Position numbers and translations under genes: made by a program
Assembly: GCA_024363285.1 (NCBI GenBank)
Contig: AP024710.1
Span: 496,001 to 560,000 of the forward strand
From: Leptolinea sp. HRD-7
Lineage (GTDB): Bacteria > Chloroflexota > Anaerolineae > Anaerolineales > Anaerolineaceae
Direction of reading: 5' to 3'
DNA length: 64,000 nt
In this document: one piece after another, positions 1-9,889 of the stretch
Layout of the letters: each line of letters begins with the position of its first letter
Numbering within the stretch: position 1 is the stretch's first letter
The notes under the pieces: model-generated
The model's input: the letters and a program-made list of their open reading frames with translations, nothing else
Told to the model about the DNA's origin: nothing
Database searches by the model: none

Positions 1-151
1 TGGAAAGGATTTCTGGCCAGAAAACCGATCTGCCTATTCAATGAACTGCCGGGTGTATAAAACGCCCAATGGTTTACAGGGTTGGCCGACCGTCGAGATG
101 CTTCGCCAAAAGCTAATTAACATCAGAAAGGATAAGGTAACAGCGAAATGA
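1..151 (+). CDS. C-terminal end of an unidentified protein (partial)
   Basis: A reading frame is open from base 2 to a TGA at 149-151 and gives the last 49 residues of a protein whose start lies outside the window. Its stop overlaps the ATG of the cupredoxin gene (ATGA), the normal arrangement of translationally coupled genes, so the two probably share an operon. The tail contains YKTPNGLQGWPTVEMLRQKL and is rich in Lys at the end. I recognise no domain. The coupling suggests a partner role in copper or redox handling, but that is inference only. Confidence 0.55.
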   Translation, partial: GKDFWPENRSAYSMNCRVYKTPNGLQGWPTVEMLRQKLINIRKDKVTAK

Positions 152-525
152 CACCTGTTCAGATTTTCATAACCCTTGGGGGAATCGCTCTCAGTTTATT
201 TATTGCCTGGTTTTTCTGGCTGGCGCCCAAAGGTCAGACAAGAGTTAAAGCCGGCGCAGGTGGTGTCCAGGAAGTGGCCATCACCGTAAAAGGTGGTTAT
301 ACCCCGGATATTATCGTGGTCAAAGCCGGGCAACCGTTGCGCATGAGGTTTACGCGTCAGGAAAGTTCGACCTGTTCAGAAATGGTGCTGTTTCCTGATT
401 TCAGCCAGAGCGCAAAATTGCCTGAAGGTCAGGAAGTGACAGTTGAATTTACTCCCGACAAACCTGGTGAGTATGGCTTCCAATGCCAAATGGGGATGCT
501 GCGGGGAAAACTGATTGTAGAATAG
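148..525 (+). CDS. Membrane-anchored cupredoxin-domain protein
   Basis: 125 residues. A single hydrophobic segment (about residues 6-26) should anchor it with the C-terminal domain outside the membrane. The rest fits the Cupredoxin_1 family: the phrase GYTPDIIVVKAGQPLR, then a strand with TCSEMVLFPDF, then FTPDKPGEYGFQCQMGML and GKLIVE at the end. The Cys and Met residues in TCSEM and CQMGM are the likely copper ligands. In this family such small proteins often sit beside copper or other metal ATPases. Here the metal ATPases of the same element lie 14 kb away, and the immediate upstream partner is cut by the window edge. The function is probably copper binding or delivery in the envelope. Confidence 0.8.
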   Translation: MTPVQIFITLGGIALSLFIAWFFWLAPKGQTRVKAGAGGVQEVAITVKGGYTPDIIVVKAGQPLRMRFTRQESSTCSEMVLFPDFSQSAKLPEGQEVTVEFTPDKPGEYGFQCQMGMLRGKLIVE

Positions 526-620
526 ACCATCATCAACACAAGAAAGGTTGGCCACTCAAGTAGAGTTAATCGATTAATTGGAATAACCGATAATATCGCT
601 ATTATTACAGGGATTAATTT

Positions 621-2662
621 TTGATGCAAATTATTCGGTATTGGAAAGAAAAGGAAAGTCACCCCATCGAAAAGGCCATTTTTATTGGGATTGGTTTTTT
701 TATACTGTTTTTCATAGCTTTGATGATATTCATGGAGAATGGGAAAAGCCATGTTTTTGATCTGTCATTTGTTGGAATATTAACCCTCTTGCTAATTGTT
801 CTCGCGAAAACTCTTAACAATAATAAACTCCAAGGCTATCTTATAGCTATAACAGCCGTCATAGTCGCAATCATCGGTTTCTTTCGATTGAATTCATTTT
901 TCACTCACACGGAAATTGTCTTCACATTAGTTGTTATCGGGATTACTGCAAGGTGGGGTACAAGCGAAGGTATTTTTACAGCTTTTCTGGCAACAACCAG
1001 CTACGCTATCTTGATTTTGTTTACTGAAAACAAGAATATAACGTTTGAGATATTTACTATTGGAGGTTTCTTGCTCGCTTCTGCATATATTATAGGAACC
1101 CTATCGCTCCAAAGGGAGGCAGCGCTTAAATCTCAAAATAAAATGCATGAGGAGTTAAATATTACATACAACGAAACCTTACATACCTTGGTTTCTGCTT
1201 TGGATACTCGCGATAGCGAGACGGGAGGGCATTCCGAAAGAGTGACCCAAATTGCTCTATTAATCGCTAGGCACCTTAGATTGCATGAAAGAGAAATTCG
1301 AGAAATTCAATGGGGCGCTCTGCTTCATGATGTTGGAAAAATCGGAATCCCAGATTACATTTTGCGAAAACCAGGTAAATTATCTGCAGATGAATGGAAT
1401 GTGATGAGAACTCATCCGCAAGTTGGTTTTGAGATGTTGAAGAAAATTCCTTTCCTGGCTCCTTCACTGGATATTGTATTACATCATCACGAAAAATTTG
1501 ATGGCACCGGGTACCCTTCGGGATTATCTGGTAAGAATATCCCGCTAGCTGCAAGGATTTTTGCAATTGCAGATACTTTTGATGCAATGACCAATGATCG
1601 ACCCTATCGAAAAGCCTTTACTCCTGAAAAAGCATTGGAAGAAATCAAACAATGCGCGGATAAGCAATTTGACCCAGAAATTGTAAATGCGTTTCTAAAA
1701 GTTTATAAACAACGAATTGATCATACTCCGGATGATTCTTCAAAAAAAACCCTATATGATTTGGAATCTATGAAACAAATTTTTCTGCAAAAACCCAAGT
1801 CAGGGTACACAAGTATTCAATCAATCATCAATGAAATCCTCATCGCGTTGGAATGGTCATTATTGGTTGAGATTCCACTTTTCTTTATACATATGGTGCT
1901 TTTCGATTTTGAACACAGACAACATATTGCCGAATCATACTCTTTCATCCAATCTTTAATGACGTCTGTACCTCTCCATCCAATTAGTCTTGGTTTATGG
2001 CTACCAGCGATCTTCATAGCGACTTACGCAACCCGGCGATCTATTCAACAAAAAATATTATTGGTGCAAGTTCAAACAAAATTAACGGTATCCCAATCCC
2101 AAGCACTTACAAATAGCTTGACAGGAGTATGGAACTGAGCTGGATTTGATCAAGTATTTACAATGAACATTAAGCGTGGGCTAGACCAACACCGTTTGTT
2201 ATCAATTATTCTTGGTGATGTAGATGTTTTCAAAGAATATAACTATACATATGGTCATCCGGCTGCAGATAAAGCTTTAAAGCTAGTTATACAAATACTT
2301 ACTGCATGTTGCCGAGCGAATGATGAGGTTGCTAGATACGGGGGGGGGATGAATTTGCCATTTTTTGCATAGATATTGACCAAAGTGAGTCTGAGTTATT
2401 AATTGCTAGATTGTGTGAGGCACTTAAGGACGCTCCACTATCTATGAGTTTTGGGGCGGCCACATACCCAATTGATGGCAGCGACGAACATACATTACTT
2501 GAAAAAGCTGATGATCGACTATATCTTGCAAAATTAAATACCCCCTCACATAAAGAAGATATTGAGATTTGTGAATACGTTAGATGCCGTCCAAACCATG
2601 CTCATAAAATATATCAAATCAGCATGGTTGTAAAAATCACTTGGCTATTTCAATTCCCCTAA
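621..2662 (+). pseudogene. HD-GYP/GGDEF cyclic-di-GMP enzyme broken by a stop and a frameshift
   Basis: The intact part (621-2138) encodes 505 residues. Several membrane helices (about 15-165) are followed by an HD-GYP phosphodiesterase with HDVGKIGIPD, HHHEKFDGTGYP and a DTFDAMTNDRPYR region, and then by more hydrophobic helices. At 2136-2138 an in-frame TGA follows LTGVWN, exactly where GGDEF domains normally read N-R. The same frame continues as AGFDQVFTMNIKRG and DVDVFKEY, typical of a diguanylate cyclase. At 2340-2348 a run of nine G disrupts what should be YGGDEF: the frame reads YGGGMN, and DEFAIFCIDID continues in another frame with SFGAATYPIDGSDEH. Two independent lesions argue for decay of the cyclase half. 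The HD-GYP part may still be made. The cyclase normally sits before such a phosphodiesterase domain, so the order here is also uncommon. Confidence 0.8.
2594..2629. terminator. Possible hairpin between convergent genes
   Basis: A perfect 9-bp inverted repeat (AACCATGCT at 2594-2602, AGCATGGTT at 2621-2629) with an A/T-rich loop lies just before the end of the convergent minus-strand operon. The right side is followed only by a weak A/T stretch, so it is a plausible but not canonical bidirectional terminator. Confidence 0.4.
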
Positions 2663-3928
2663 TTTTTCCCAATTAGGTTCTTCCATAGACGAGTCTTCTT
2701 TATATCGATAGATGGGTTCAAAATATACGTCACCGTTCTTCAGATCCTTGGACACATTGGATATGGCAATCACCCGGCGAACTTCGTGACGGATGCCGAT
2801 CTGCACCAACAAATCAACCGCATCAGAGATCATCTGATTGGCTTCGTGTGGCTTTACTCCAGCATCCGCACCCATGACTGTCGCTAAACGGCGAGCTGCT
2901 TCACGGGGACTGTCCGCGTGGAAGGTACAGGCTCCACTGTGGCCTGTCATCAAGGCCCGGAACAAACTCATGGCAGCCACGCCATCACGCACCTCTCCAA
3001 TGACCAGGTAATCAGGTGACATTCGCATGGCATCATCGACTCCGTCTGCCAGGGTATACGGCCGGACATCCGTGCCAATTGCCTGCGGGCGGGCTTCCAC
3101 CGTCTGGACGGTTGGACGGTCTACCCAGATTTCCTCTGGGTCTTCGATCTTCACGATGCGCCAGATCGTAGGCAAGTAATTGCACAAGGCACTCAGCAGA
3201 GTGGTCTTTCCGGTTCGGGTTCCTCCGGAAATCAGGATGCGGGCACCTTTCTCCATTGCCTGACGAAGAACCTCCATCATTTCGGAACTCATCATTCCAC
3301 GCTCCAATAACCACTCTGGTTTGACTGGCTTTTGTTCATAAAGGCGGATATTGATAGAAGGATTACGACCTGGCGGTGCAATGACTGGGTGAAGCGCCTT
3401 GATCCGTCCACCACCTGGATTATGTGTCGTTGCCGGCAGTTTGGCATTGATACTTGGGTTGGTCTCATTCAAAGTTTTGTTTTGCGGACCAATCAAGCGA
3501 TCCAACACACGCCAGATTTCACCTGGTTCAGGCCGCAGCTCGATGGTCTCCCAACGAACCGAACCTTTACGCATGATTTGAAGAAGTCCGCTGGAGTAAA
3601 TGGTGATTTCAGAGATATCTGTGCGAGCCGGCGGCAAAAGCAAATCTAAAAAACCCAATCCCAATATCCGCCGGGTGAGTTCCTCAGCAATGGCAGCTTC
3701 CTGAAGGGCACCAGGGCGGCAGTTGCGTTTTCTTAGTGCCGCAGCAATCTGTGCATCGACCCGCTCCCGAATGCGCTGCCGATCGGTTTCATTTGGACTC
3801 TGAAGAACAGAAGTTGGGAAATCATGGTTGATCTGATCAATCACCTCGTTGAATACCTCAGATCGGATAGATTCGTCCAGGTTATTCCCGTTCGTGGCAG
3901 TGTCGTACAAACCTAATATTCCCGGCAT
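2645..3928 (-). CDS. CpaF/TadA/VirB11-type secretion ATPase
   Basis: 427 residues, of the type II/IV secretion ATPase superfamily that powers pilus assembly or DNA/protein transfer from the cytoplasmic face of the membrane. An N-terminal helical region (1-85) leads into the family's N-domain (TEITIYSSGLLQIMRKG-like segment). The Walker A is SGGTRTGKTTLLSALCNYL near residue 235, and the Asp-box/Walker B region reads DYLVIGEVRDG, followed by the His box GHSGACTFHADSPREAARRL. These are the CpaF/TadA hallmarks. The ATG is preceded by GGAGGG. It is the last gene of the minus-strand machine operon, 53 bases after the CpaE-like gene. No TadB/TadC membrane platform is seen, which is unusual if this were a normal Tad pilus. 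Confidence 0.88.
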   Translation of the reverse strand: MPGILGLYDTATNGNNLDESIRSEVFNEVIDQINHDFPTSVLQSPNETDRQRIRERVDAQIAAALRKRNCRPGALQEAAIAEELTRRILGLGFLDLLLPPARTDISEITIYSSGLLQIMRKGSVRWETIELRPEPGEIWRVLDRLIGPQNKTLNETNPSINAKLPATTHNPGGGRIKALHPVIAPPGRNPSINIRLYEQKPVKPEWLLERGMMSSEMMEVLRQAMEKGARILISGGTRTGKTTLLSALCNYLPTIWRIVKIEDPEEIWVDRPTVQTVEARPQAIGTDVRPYTLADGVDDAMRMSPDYLVIGEVRDGVAAMSLFRALMTGHSGACTFHADSPREAARRLATVMGADAGVKPHEANQMISDAVDLLVQIGIRHEVRRVIAISNVSKDLKNGDVYFEPIYRYKEDSSMEEPNWEKLGELK

Positions 3929-3981
3929 AGGTACCCTCCAACATTAGAAACTTTTCCTACTCAAGAGACAAAAATGTTATT

Positions 3982-5295
3982 CTACGTAAATCGTATTTTG
4001 GGTAGTCGCAAAATACCCTTTTTCCCATCCGCACGAGCAAGATTGTTTTCCACCAAGGGAAATAAAGTGTTGATGATGGCACGAATCCCTTTGGCAAACT
4101 CATCCCCTCGCGTCACCGGCATCAAGCCATCATCTTGTGCCTGAGGAACCCCTGGATCAAAAGGTACAATGGCTGCGATGGGTGGAGCCCATCCCAAGGA
4201 TTTGGAAAGCTCTTCCTGAAATAATCGGGGGGTAAAGCTGCTGCGATCAGAAGTTTGGTTTAGAACCAGGTAGATCGAATCTCGGGCCAGGCGTTTCTCA
4301 CTCTTTAAGCCGGTCAACAATAAGGTGAGGGTATGTCGAATCGCAGTCAAGTCAGCCAGAGTAGGTCGGGCAACGATCAAGGCATAATTGGCAAAGATGA
4401 TCGAATGCATCATCCACAAATCTTCTGTGGTCGGCACATCCATGACAATAGCCGCATAACGACCATCTTCCGAGTCAATCAGCATCCCATTAATACTGCC
4501 TTCTCCGGTTCCTTTACTTGAGGTTTCCAGAATATGCATGTATTCCAGGGAGGATTCTGGAGCAAGCAAGATCTCCAAATTTTCCTTGCGTTGGATTGCA
4601 GCCTGAAAAGCTGCCTTGCCTGGACGATCAAAGTATTCGGTTAAATTAGGGACATACCGTAACCCTAAATGTGGCGCAGCAGCTGGTGGCAACCCCATGG
4701 ACACCAGCAACGTTTTCACACTGAGCCGGACAGACAATTCATAAGCCAGGTTTTCAGCAATGGTTGAGCATCCAGACCCACCGGCGTGCGATAAGACAGC
4801 GATCCTTTTCGTGCCGGTGATGTAGGCAGACGTTCCGCTGTTGGCATAGCCGAATACCCCTTGCTGCATGGGCGCAGCTTGAGTCAGGCTTGCCCGGGCT
4901 GTCATCGCAGCACCATAAGCAGCCTGGATGATCTCAGTCCAGTTAACCGGTGCGACGAAAACTCCACGAACAGTATCTACCTTGGTAAAAGCCCCCTGAA
5001 AATCCTTTTGAGCCAAAGGCAATACAACAATCGCAATTCCACGCCAGGCCGATATTTTCTGAAGGGAACGAATCAGGGTGTCCGGATCAGGAGCGATATC
5101 CGTCTGGACGATTACCAAATCCGGCCGCAGGTTGTTCAAGTTCGTCTCGAACATGGACCATTGGGCAGCGTGACCTGAGATCATAAAGCGTTGGTCTGAC
5201 AGGATCGGCTGCTGCATTTGGTAGTAAACAACATCATGACCGGCTCCTGCCAGCATGACGGTGATTTTATTGGTTTGGTAAGCGTTATCGCTCAT
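3982..5295 (-). CDS. CpaE/TadZ-like MinD-family protein lacking the P-loop lysines
   Basis: 437 residues. The first 130 look like a receiver-like domain (VMLAGAGHDVVYYQM, LVIVQTDIAPDPDTLIRSL). The rest is a ParA/MinD-type fold with IAVLSHAGGSGCSTIAEN in place of the deviant Walker A KGGxGKS/T. Both signature lysines are missing, as happens in TadZ/CpaE proteins that act more as localisation factors than as strong ATPases. IVMDVPTTEDLWMMHSIIF corresponds to the switch II region. It starts 6 bases after the CpaB-like gene, which supports co-translation. The likely role is positioning or organising the machine at the membrane; family knowledge is the basis for that. Confidence 0.75.
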   Translation of the reverse strand: MSDNAYQTNKITVMLAGAGHDVVYYQMQQPILSDQRFMISGHAAQWSMFETNLNNLRPDLVIVQTDIAPDPDTLIRSLQKISAWRGIAIVVLPLAQKDFQGAFTKVDTVRGVFVAPVNWTEIIQAAYGAAMTARASLTQAAPMQQGVFGYANSGTSAYITGTKRIAVLSHAGGSGCSTIAENLAYELSVRLSVKTLLVSMGLPPAAAPHLGLRYVPNLTEYFDRPGKAAFQAAIQRKENLEILLAPESSLEYMHILETSSKGTGEGSINGMLIDSEDGRYAAIVMDVPTTEDLWMMHSIIFANYALIVARPTLADLTAIRHTLTLLLTGLKSEKRLARDSIYLVLNQTSDRSSFTPRLFQEELSKSLGWAPPIAAIVPFDPGVPQAQDDGLMPVTRGDEFAKGIRAIINTLFPLVENNLARADGKKGILRLPKIRFT

Positions 5296-5301
5296 TTTGA
5301 C

Positions 5302-6207
5302 CTATTTCTTTCGATAATCGTTCATCTCGTTATACAACTCACCCATATTGAGGGTAATCACGTCCGCAACATCCAACGCCAACCCTGATGTTGGTTCCAA
5401 GGCAAGGTGAATAATGCCATATTGGTCGAGAGCAGCCAGTAAGGTTGCCGGATCAACCTTGAATCCTGGAGTTACCTCGATCAACCCCGTGGGAACATCC
5501 AGAACGATCACACTGCCTTCCTGAGCTGACATGCTTGTTCGAGCAGAGGAAAACAATTCTTCTTCACTGGCACCGGCTGGAACCTCTTCATAACGAAACG
5601 ATTGAGGTACTAAAAGTACTCGCACACCTGTGATTGCCAACCGAGCGAGAGGAGAAGCCGGCGGAGCAGGAGTAGGAGTTGGGGTAGGTGATGCGGTCAC
5701 GCCAGGAGTGAGGGAAACAATGGGTGAAGAAAATTCTGCAATCGGCGCAGTGAACACAGAGGTGGTACTCGCCTTGAGAATATCTGGAGAAATCATACCA
5801 ATCACCGTAACGGTTTGACCTGGACGAAGTAAACCAGCCACGCCGCTGGCCAGGTCGACATGGATCGCCAGAGCAACATGCCCTTCTGGAAGTTCAGCAG
5901 GAATACCTGCACTGGCAATCTCTCCCAAAACGGAGGTAACGATCAGATCCCCCGGAGCTCGTCCAACAGCCAGGATCTTCCCGGTCACATCTTCAATTTT
6001 TGATGTAGCATCCGCAGGTTTAGCTCCCATCGGAATGGTACGCAGCTCAACCAATTGGTCAGTCAGAACAGTTCCAGGGGCGATGGCGACTTTGGCGACC
6101 ACCACCTGGGTTGGACGGATTACCCCGTTTAAAAGGGCGATCACAAGCAAACCGATGACAACGGCAAGTACAATTGCGGCAATGGGGGAACGTTTTTTTG
6201 TTTGCAT
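5302..6207 (-). CDS. CpaB/RcpC-like SAF-domain protein
   Basis: 301 residues. An N-terminal membrane helix (about 10-28) is followed by a SAF domain (VVVAKVAIAPGTVLTDQLVE) and a second repeat-like region with LPEGHVALAIHVDLASGVAG and LRPGQTVTVIG, as in pilus assembly protein CpaB/RcpC. A Pro/Thr linker (PTPTPTPAPPASP) splits the extracytoplasmic part. A last domain contains VIVLDVPTGLIEVTPGFKVD. RcpC-type proteins bind the cell wall and gate the secretin in Tad systems. Chloroflexota generally lack a classic outer membrane, so here it may act as a periplasmic or wall-binding element. It lies 58 bases downstream of the VirB4-like gene. Confidence 0.75.
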   Translation of the reverse strand: MQTKKRSPIAAIVLAVVIGLLVIALLNGVIRPTQVVVAKVAIAPGTVLTDQLVELRTIPMGAKPADATSKIEDVTGKILAVGRAPGDLIVTSVLGEIASAGIPAELPEGHVALAIHVDLASGVAGLLRPGQTVTVIGMISPDILKASTTSVFTAPIAEFSSPIVSLTPGVTASPTPTPTPAPPASPLARLAITGVRVLLVPQSFRYEEVPAGASEEELFSSARTSMSAQEGSVIVLDVPTGLIEVTPGFKVDPATLLAALDQYGIIHLALEPTSGLALDVADVITLNMGELYNEMNDYRKK

Positions 6208-6265
6208 GAATTATTCTTTCTCCTTTTTACAAATCATTGGATTCAGTATGCCCCGACGCGAAGCG

Positions 6266-9200
6266 TCAATGGGATCGATTGGTTGCCAGGATGTCAGAAG
6301 ATGTCCGTTCCAGGGAAACAGCTCCCAATTCCTGGGTAATCTCGAGGTCAGAGGGTTCATTACTACGGATGATCATTGGGCGAACTAACACTGGCTCCAG
6401 CCAGAACACATCATCGCTGTAACCCAACTTGGCAATCGCATACGTACGCGGAATGCGTGCCAGGTAGCGTTTGTATTCGGTATTGACCAGTCCTTTTTCG
6501 GAGCGGCCCAAATGTGGCAAGATCAAATCCCGATCTTTGGGATCTTTGGTTTGGAACACAAATACATTCGCGCAGGAGGATAGGATGCCTGAGGGTAACT
6601 CGCTTACGGTTTGAGCCATCAGATGCAGAAAAACGTTGTATTTTCTTCCATCACGCCACATCGTTTGAAAAAGATGGCTGACCGGGTTACCCGACTCACC
6701 TGATCCTTGATCTGAAGCGGCTCCACCTGAGACGCCAGTTAGGACTTTATTTGCTTCTTCAAAGAAGATTTGCATAGGCGGGAAATGTTTGCCGCCCAAG
6801 GCTTCGCGCCGGCGAGTGACCGCATCCGAATACAATATGCTGGCCAATAATGAGAGCAATGCTGCTTTGGAGTATTCATCCATTTCAGCGCCACCTTCGA
6901 TGACAATGACTCCCCAGGGATTATCAGTGTTGCCCATCAATCCCAAATCTTCCACGCCGGTTCCACTGGCTGAAGATCCGTATTGCTTTGCCATATGTCC
7001 TTCGGAGAACTGCTCCAATCGAAGGAGGACTCCCTCCAGACTGGTACGACTTACCTGATCACGTTCAAGCTTCTCTTTGTAGGTTCGCAGACGATCAACC
7101 CATTTGGAAACATCCAATTTCCGGCTACGATAGACCGCAAGAGCCTGTAGTTCGGATGGCGAGAGACTTTCTAATAAAGTTCCAGGATGAAGATCATCCA
7201 GATCCTCACCAAGACTCTGACGTTCATAGCGGATTAACTCCACTTCATGTTCATCCTGAAGATGTCCTAAGGGACCATTCTGCAGCTTGGGGTCGCCGGT
7301 CAGAACGCCGGCCTCATAATACAATTCGGTTAGCGCACGGCGCATGAAACCCAACTGTCTGGCTCCCATCCTGCCAGCGTTCGCAAAAAGTTCAGCCACC
7401 ATGCTGCGGTAGCGGCCAGGTTCTATCCTTTTCGGTACTTGCAGGATATTCCACCGGAGAGGGCGTGGGGAACCAGGATAGAGTTGACGGATATCCACAT
7501 GTCCAAGACTGTCTTCTGAACCTTTCGGACCCACCCCCGGCCAGTTCAATGCTTTACGCCAACCCTGGCCGAAATCCAACACAATGGTGCGGTAATGCCA
7601 GAAACGGGTCGTCTCATAAGCCAGGCGTTCAGCTGCAATCGATTTTCCAAAGCCAGTATCCCCGACAAATGCAGTATGAAAATGGCGGTCTGGAGACAAC
7701 TTTAAAAAAGTATCCGTTAATAAACCTGTTTCACTCGACCACTGCCGGGCGAGGGTGATATTCCCAGGCATATCCGGATAAAAAGCAAATGCTGGGGTTT
7801 CTTCCTGGGTGGTGAGCGCTGATCCCTGCTCAAACATGCCTGGTGCGGTATAAGCTGCCACCTGAAGCATGGTAAGTAAGGTTGAATCTGCGTATCCACT
7901 CATTGCCTCTGGGATCGTCTCGATGCGGGTCGATGGGGTGAACGCACGGGCATGTAAGCCGATATAAGCCTGTTCTGGATCGGTTAACGCACGGGTTTGC
8001 ACGCCTGCGACGACATCCTCGGTGCCATGAAACGCTTCAGGGATGAGCCCCATCATTGCCTGCATGCCCTGTTCGCTGGTGGCCAGTGCATACAAATCTG
8101 TATAAAATGCACCTTCCCGACTGGCAATATCCAGCAACTTGCGTTGAGTGCGCATGATATCTGTGAGGAGGATATAAGGATCATCCTGCCATTGATAAGC
8201 GTTTGAAAGCGAGAAAGAAGGAGCGACACCAACACTCATCCCAGCGCTTATTCCACGTCCAATACTTTGCCCCAAGCCAACACCATCTGTCTCAGATCGA
8301 GCTGTGCTTTTTGTATCTGCATGGCTCTGGGTGGTAGATGTGCTGGTCGTGTCGGCTACTGAATCCGTCTCAGCTCCAGAGGTTGTCCAAGCTTCCGATT
8401 GCGTCGTCGAATGACTTTGGGAGGTTGTATTCGATTGACTCTGAGTAGTACTTTGCGAAACGGTGTCTGCCTGGCTGTGTGTGACCGAATGCATGCTTGA
8501 GTCGGATGATCCGCTACTGACAACCACACCATCTGCTGAACCCCAGTTAGCATTGCCGCCTACGTTAGCCGATAAACCTACGCCGGCCGGAGCAATGCTC
8601 CCACCCACACCGCCATTCACGCCATAAGAAGAGCTATCCGTATGAGAGTTCGCTACACCGGACGAATCAGAGTGGGACGTTCCATCGGTTACTGCTGTTC
8701 CTTCGGTATGAGCTGTCCCTTGACTGACTGCAGTTCCAACCGTGGAAGACGAACCAATCATATCGGTTTCGGAGATTCCAACCGTGTGCGCCCAACCGCG
8801 AGTGCTGGCATGACCCGTGGTGTGCGCCTGGCCTTCTGAATTTGCGACGCCATCTGTGGCAGCTTCACCCTGAGTGACGCCGCTCGAATGGTTTGTGCCA
8901 TAAGACCTGGATGCGTTTTCAGCGAGTCCCCCAGTCAAAATGGCCGGCAGGCTGATTCCAAACGAAGCAGCCCGGGTTCCCAACTGACGGGAAGCGTAAA
9001 CGGAGGTATCTTCCAACATACCGGCCAACATGCGGGTAATATCTTCAAGGCGAACATGATTTGTGAGCAGCATCAACAAGAACTCTTCTTCCAGGCTGCT
9101 CATTCCGCGAAAGAGCAGTTCATTCTGTTGAATGGAGTATTGTTGTACACCCTGACCTCCAGACACTAATGGGTCACGCATCGAAGAATCACCCCCGCGG

Positions 9201-9889
9201 GCGTTTTCACGTGGATCTGGATGCCCAACAGCCACAATGGCATAAGGCATCTGCTCCAGAGCTCGCGCTAACCATTGGGCCACTTCAGTTGAAAGTGGTT
9301 CAAGGCGTATTTGACGGTAAGCACCCACCAATCCGGCTCGTAAGGCAGATAGATCACGTAAAGAGCGCTGAATAGCTTCATCTTTCTTTGGCGAAAACGC
9401 AGCGACTCCATAGCATTGAACAATTCCAACATTGGGGTTCTTAAAAACGCCGGCAGCCAGATAAACCAGATCCACTTGAGCGCCATATAAACCACGCAAG
9501 ACCGTACGCATCTTCTGTAGTAGCCCAGCATCCCGGCGAGCTTCCAGAGAGATGTAGCGTAATTGCAGTAGCCGGACCGCCCGGTATCCCTGATATTCCC
9601 GCGCACCTTCCCGCTCTGTGACACGAAAGACCAGATATTCCAGCTCATTTCGGTCGTTGAAATGTAGCTCTGTGCCTTCCACTTCCAAGTCATTTGGAAT
9701 GGAGAGAGGGTCATCTGTTCTCAGCCAGGGTATTTTTTCGGTCAGTTTTCCAATAATCATCGTTCTCTTATCTCCGTACTTGGCGTTCTGCCTCATCAAT
9801 TCGCCAACCAGATCAGCTGGTAAATTCATGAGGCTGCTTTTGCTTGCGCAAAAGAAGCCCTGGATTGCTATTGCTTCACTGTTTCCCAC
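6266..9889 (-). CDS. VirB4/TraC-like DUF87-type conjugation ATPase with a Ser/Thr-rich insert
   Basis: Up to 1207 residues. The N-terminal third resembles the non-catalytic domain of VirB4-like proteins. The middle (about residues 330-560) is a long low-complexity region of repeated S, T, G, H and D (for example TVGTAVSQGTAHTEGTAVTD), far from any usual VirB4 sequence. The C-terminal motor has Walker A AFVGDTGFGKSIAAERL, Walker B MQIFFEEANKVLTG, and an arginine/sensor region with LHLMAQTVSELPSGI. It probably energises transfer through a type IV-like channel. The GTG at 9889 overlaps the previous gene by 22 bases. ATGs at 9830 and 9760 are alternatives; the one at 9760 has the best Shine-Dalgarno (GGAG 11 bases upstream), so the first 20-43 residues are uncertain. 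Confidence 0.82.
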   Translation of the reverse strand: MGNSEAIAIQGFFCASKSSLMNLPADLVGELMRQNAKYGDKRTMIIGKLTEKIPWLRTDDPLSIPNDLEVEGTELHFNDRNELEYLVFRVTEREGAREYQGYRAVRLLQLRYISLEARRDAGLLQKMRTVLRGLYGAQVDLVYLAAGVFKNPNVGIVQCYGVAAFSPKKDEAIQRSLRDLSALRAGLVGAYRQIRLEPLSTEVAQWLARALEQMPYAIVAVGHPDPRENARGGDSSMRDPLVSGGQGVQQYSIQQNELLFRGMSSLEEEFLLMLLTNHVRLEDITRMLAGMLEDTSVYASRQLGTRAASFGISLPAILTGGLAENASRSYGTNHSSGVTQGEAATDGVANSEGQAHTTGHASTRGWAHTVGISETDMIGSSSTVGTAVSQGTAHTEGTAVTDGTSHSDSSGVANSHTDSSSYGVNGGVGGSIAPAGVGLSANVGGNANWGSADGVVVSSGSSDSSMHSVTHSQADTVSQSTTQSQSNTTSQSHSTTQSEAWTTSGAETDSVADTTSTSTTQSHADTKSTARSETDGVGLGQSIGRGISAGMSVGVAPSFSLSNAYQWQDDPYILLTDIMRTQRKLLDIASREGAFYTDLYALATSEQGMQAMMGLIPEAFHGTEDVVAGVQTRALTDPEQAYIGLHARAFTPSTRIETIPEAMSGYADSTLLTMLQVAAYTAPGMFEQGSALTTQEETPAFAFYPDMPGNITLARQWSSETGLLTDTFLKLSPDRHFHTAFVGDTGFGKSIAAERLAYETTRFWHYRTIVLDFGQGWRKALNWPGVGPKGSEDSLGHVDIRQLYPGSPRPLRWNILQVPKRIEPGRYRSMVAELFANAGRMGARQLGFMRRALTELYYEAGVLTGDPKLQNGPLGHLQDEHEVELIRYERQSLGEDLDDLHPGTLLESLSPSELQALAVYRSRKLDVSKWVDRLRTYKEKLERDQVSRTSLEGVLLRLEQFSEGHMAKQYGSSASGTGVEDLGLMGNTDNPWGVIVIEGGAEMDEYSKAALLSLLASILYSDAVTRRREALGGKHFPPMQIFFEEANKVLTGVSGGAASDQGSGESGNPVSHLFQTMWRDGRKYNVFLHLMAQTVSELPSGILSSCANVFVFQTKDPKDRDLILPHLGRSEKGLVNTEYKRYLARIPRTYAIAKLGYSDDVFWLEPVLVRPMIIRSNEPSDLEITQELGAVSLERTSSDILATNRSH

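Noticed and set aside
2136..2138. TGA in the HD-GYP/GGDEF gene as a selenocysteine codon
   Set aside because: The position is an Arg in GGDEF domains with no redox role, and a second lesion (G run) follows; pseudogene decay or sequencing error explains it better.
8300..9000. Several plus-strand ORFs inside the S/T-rich part of the VirB4-like gene
   Set aside because: They are shadows created by low-complexity codons on the opposite strand; no start signals or domains.
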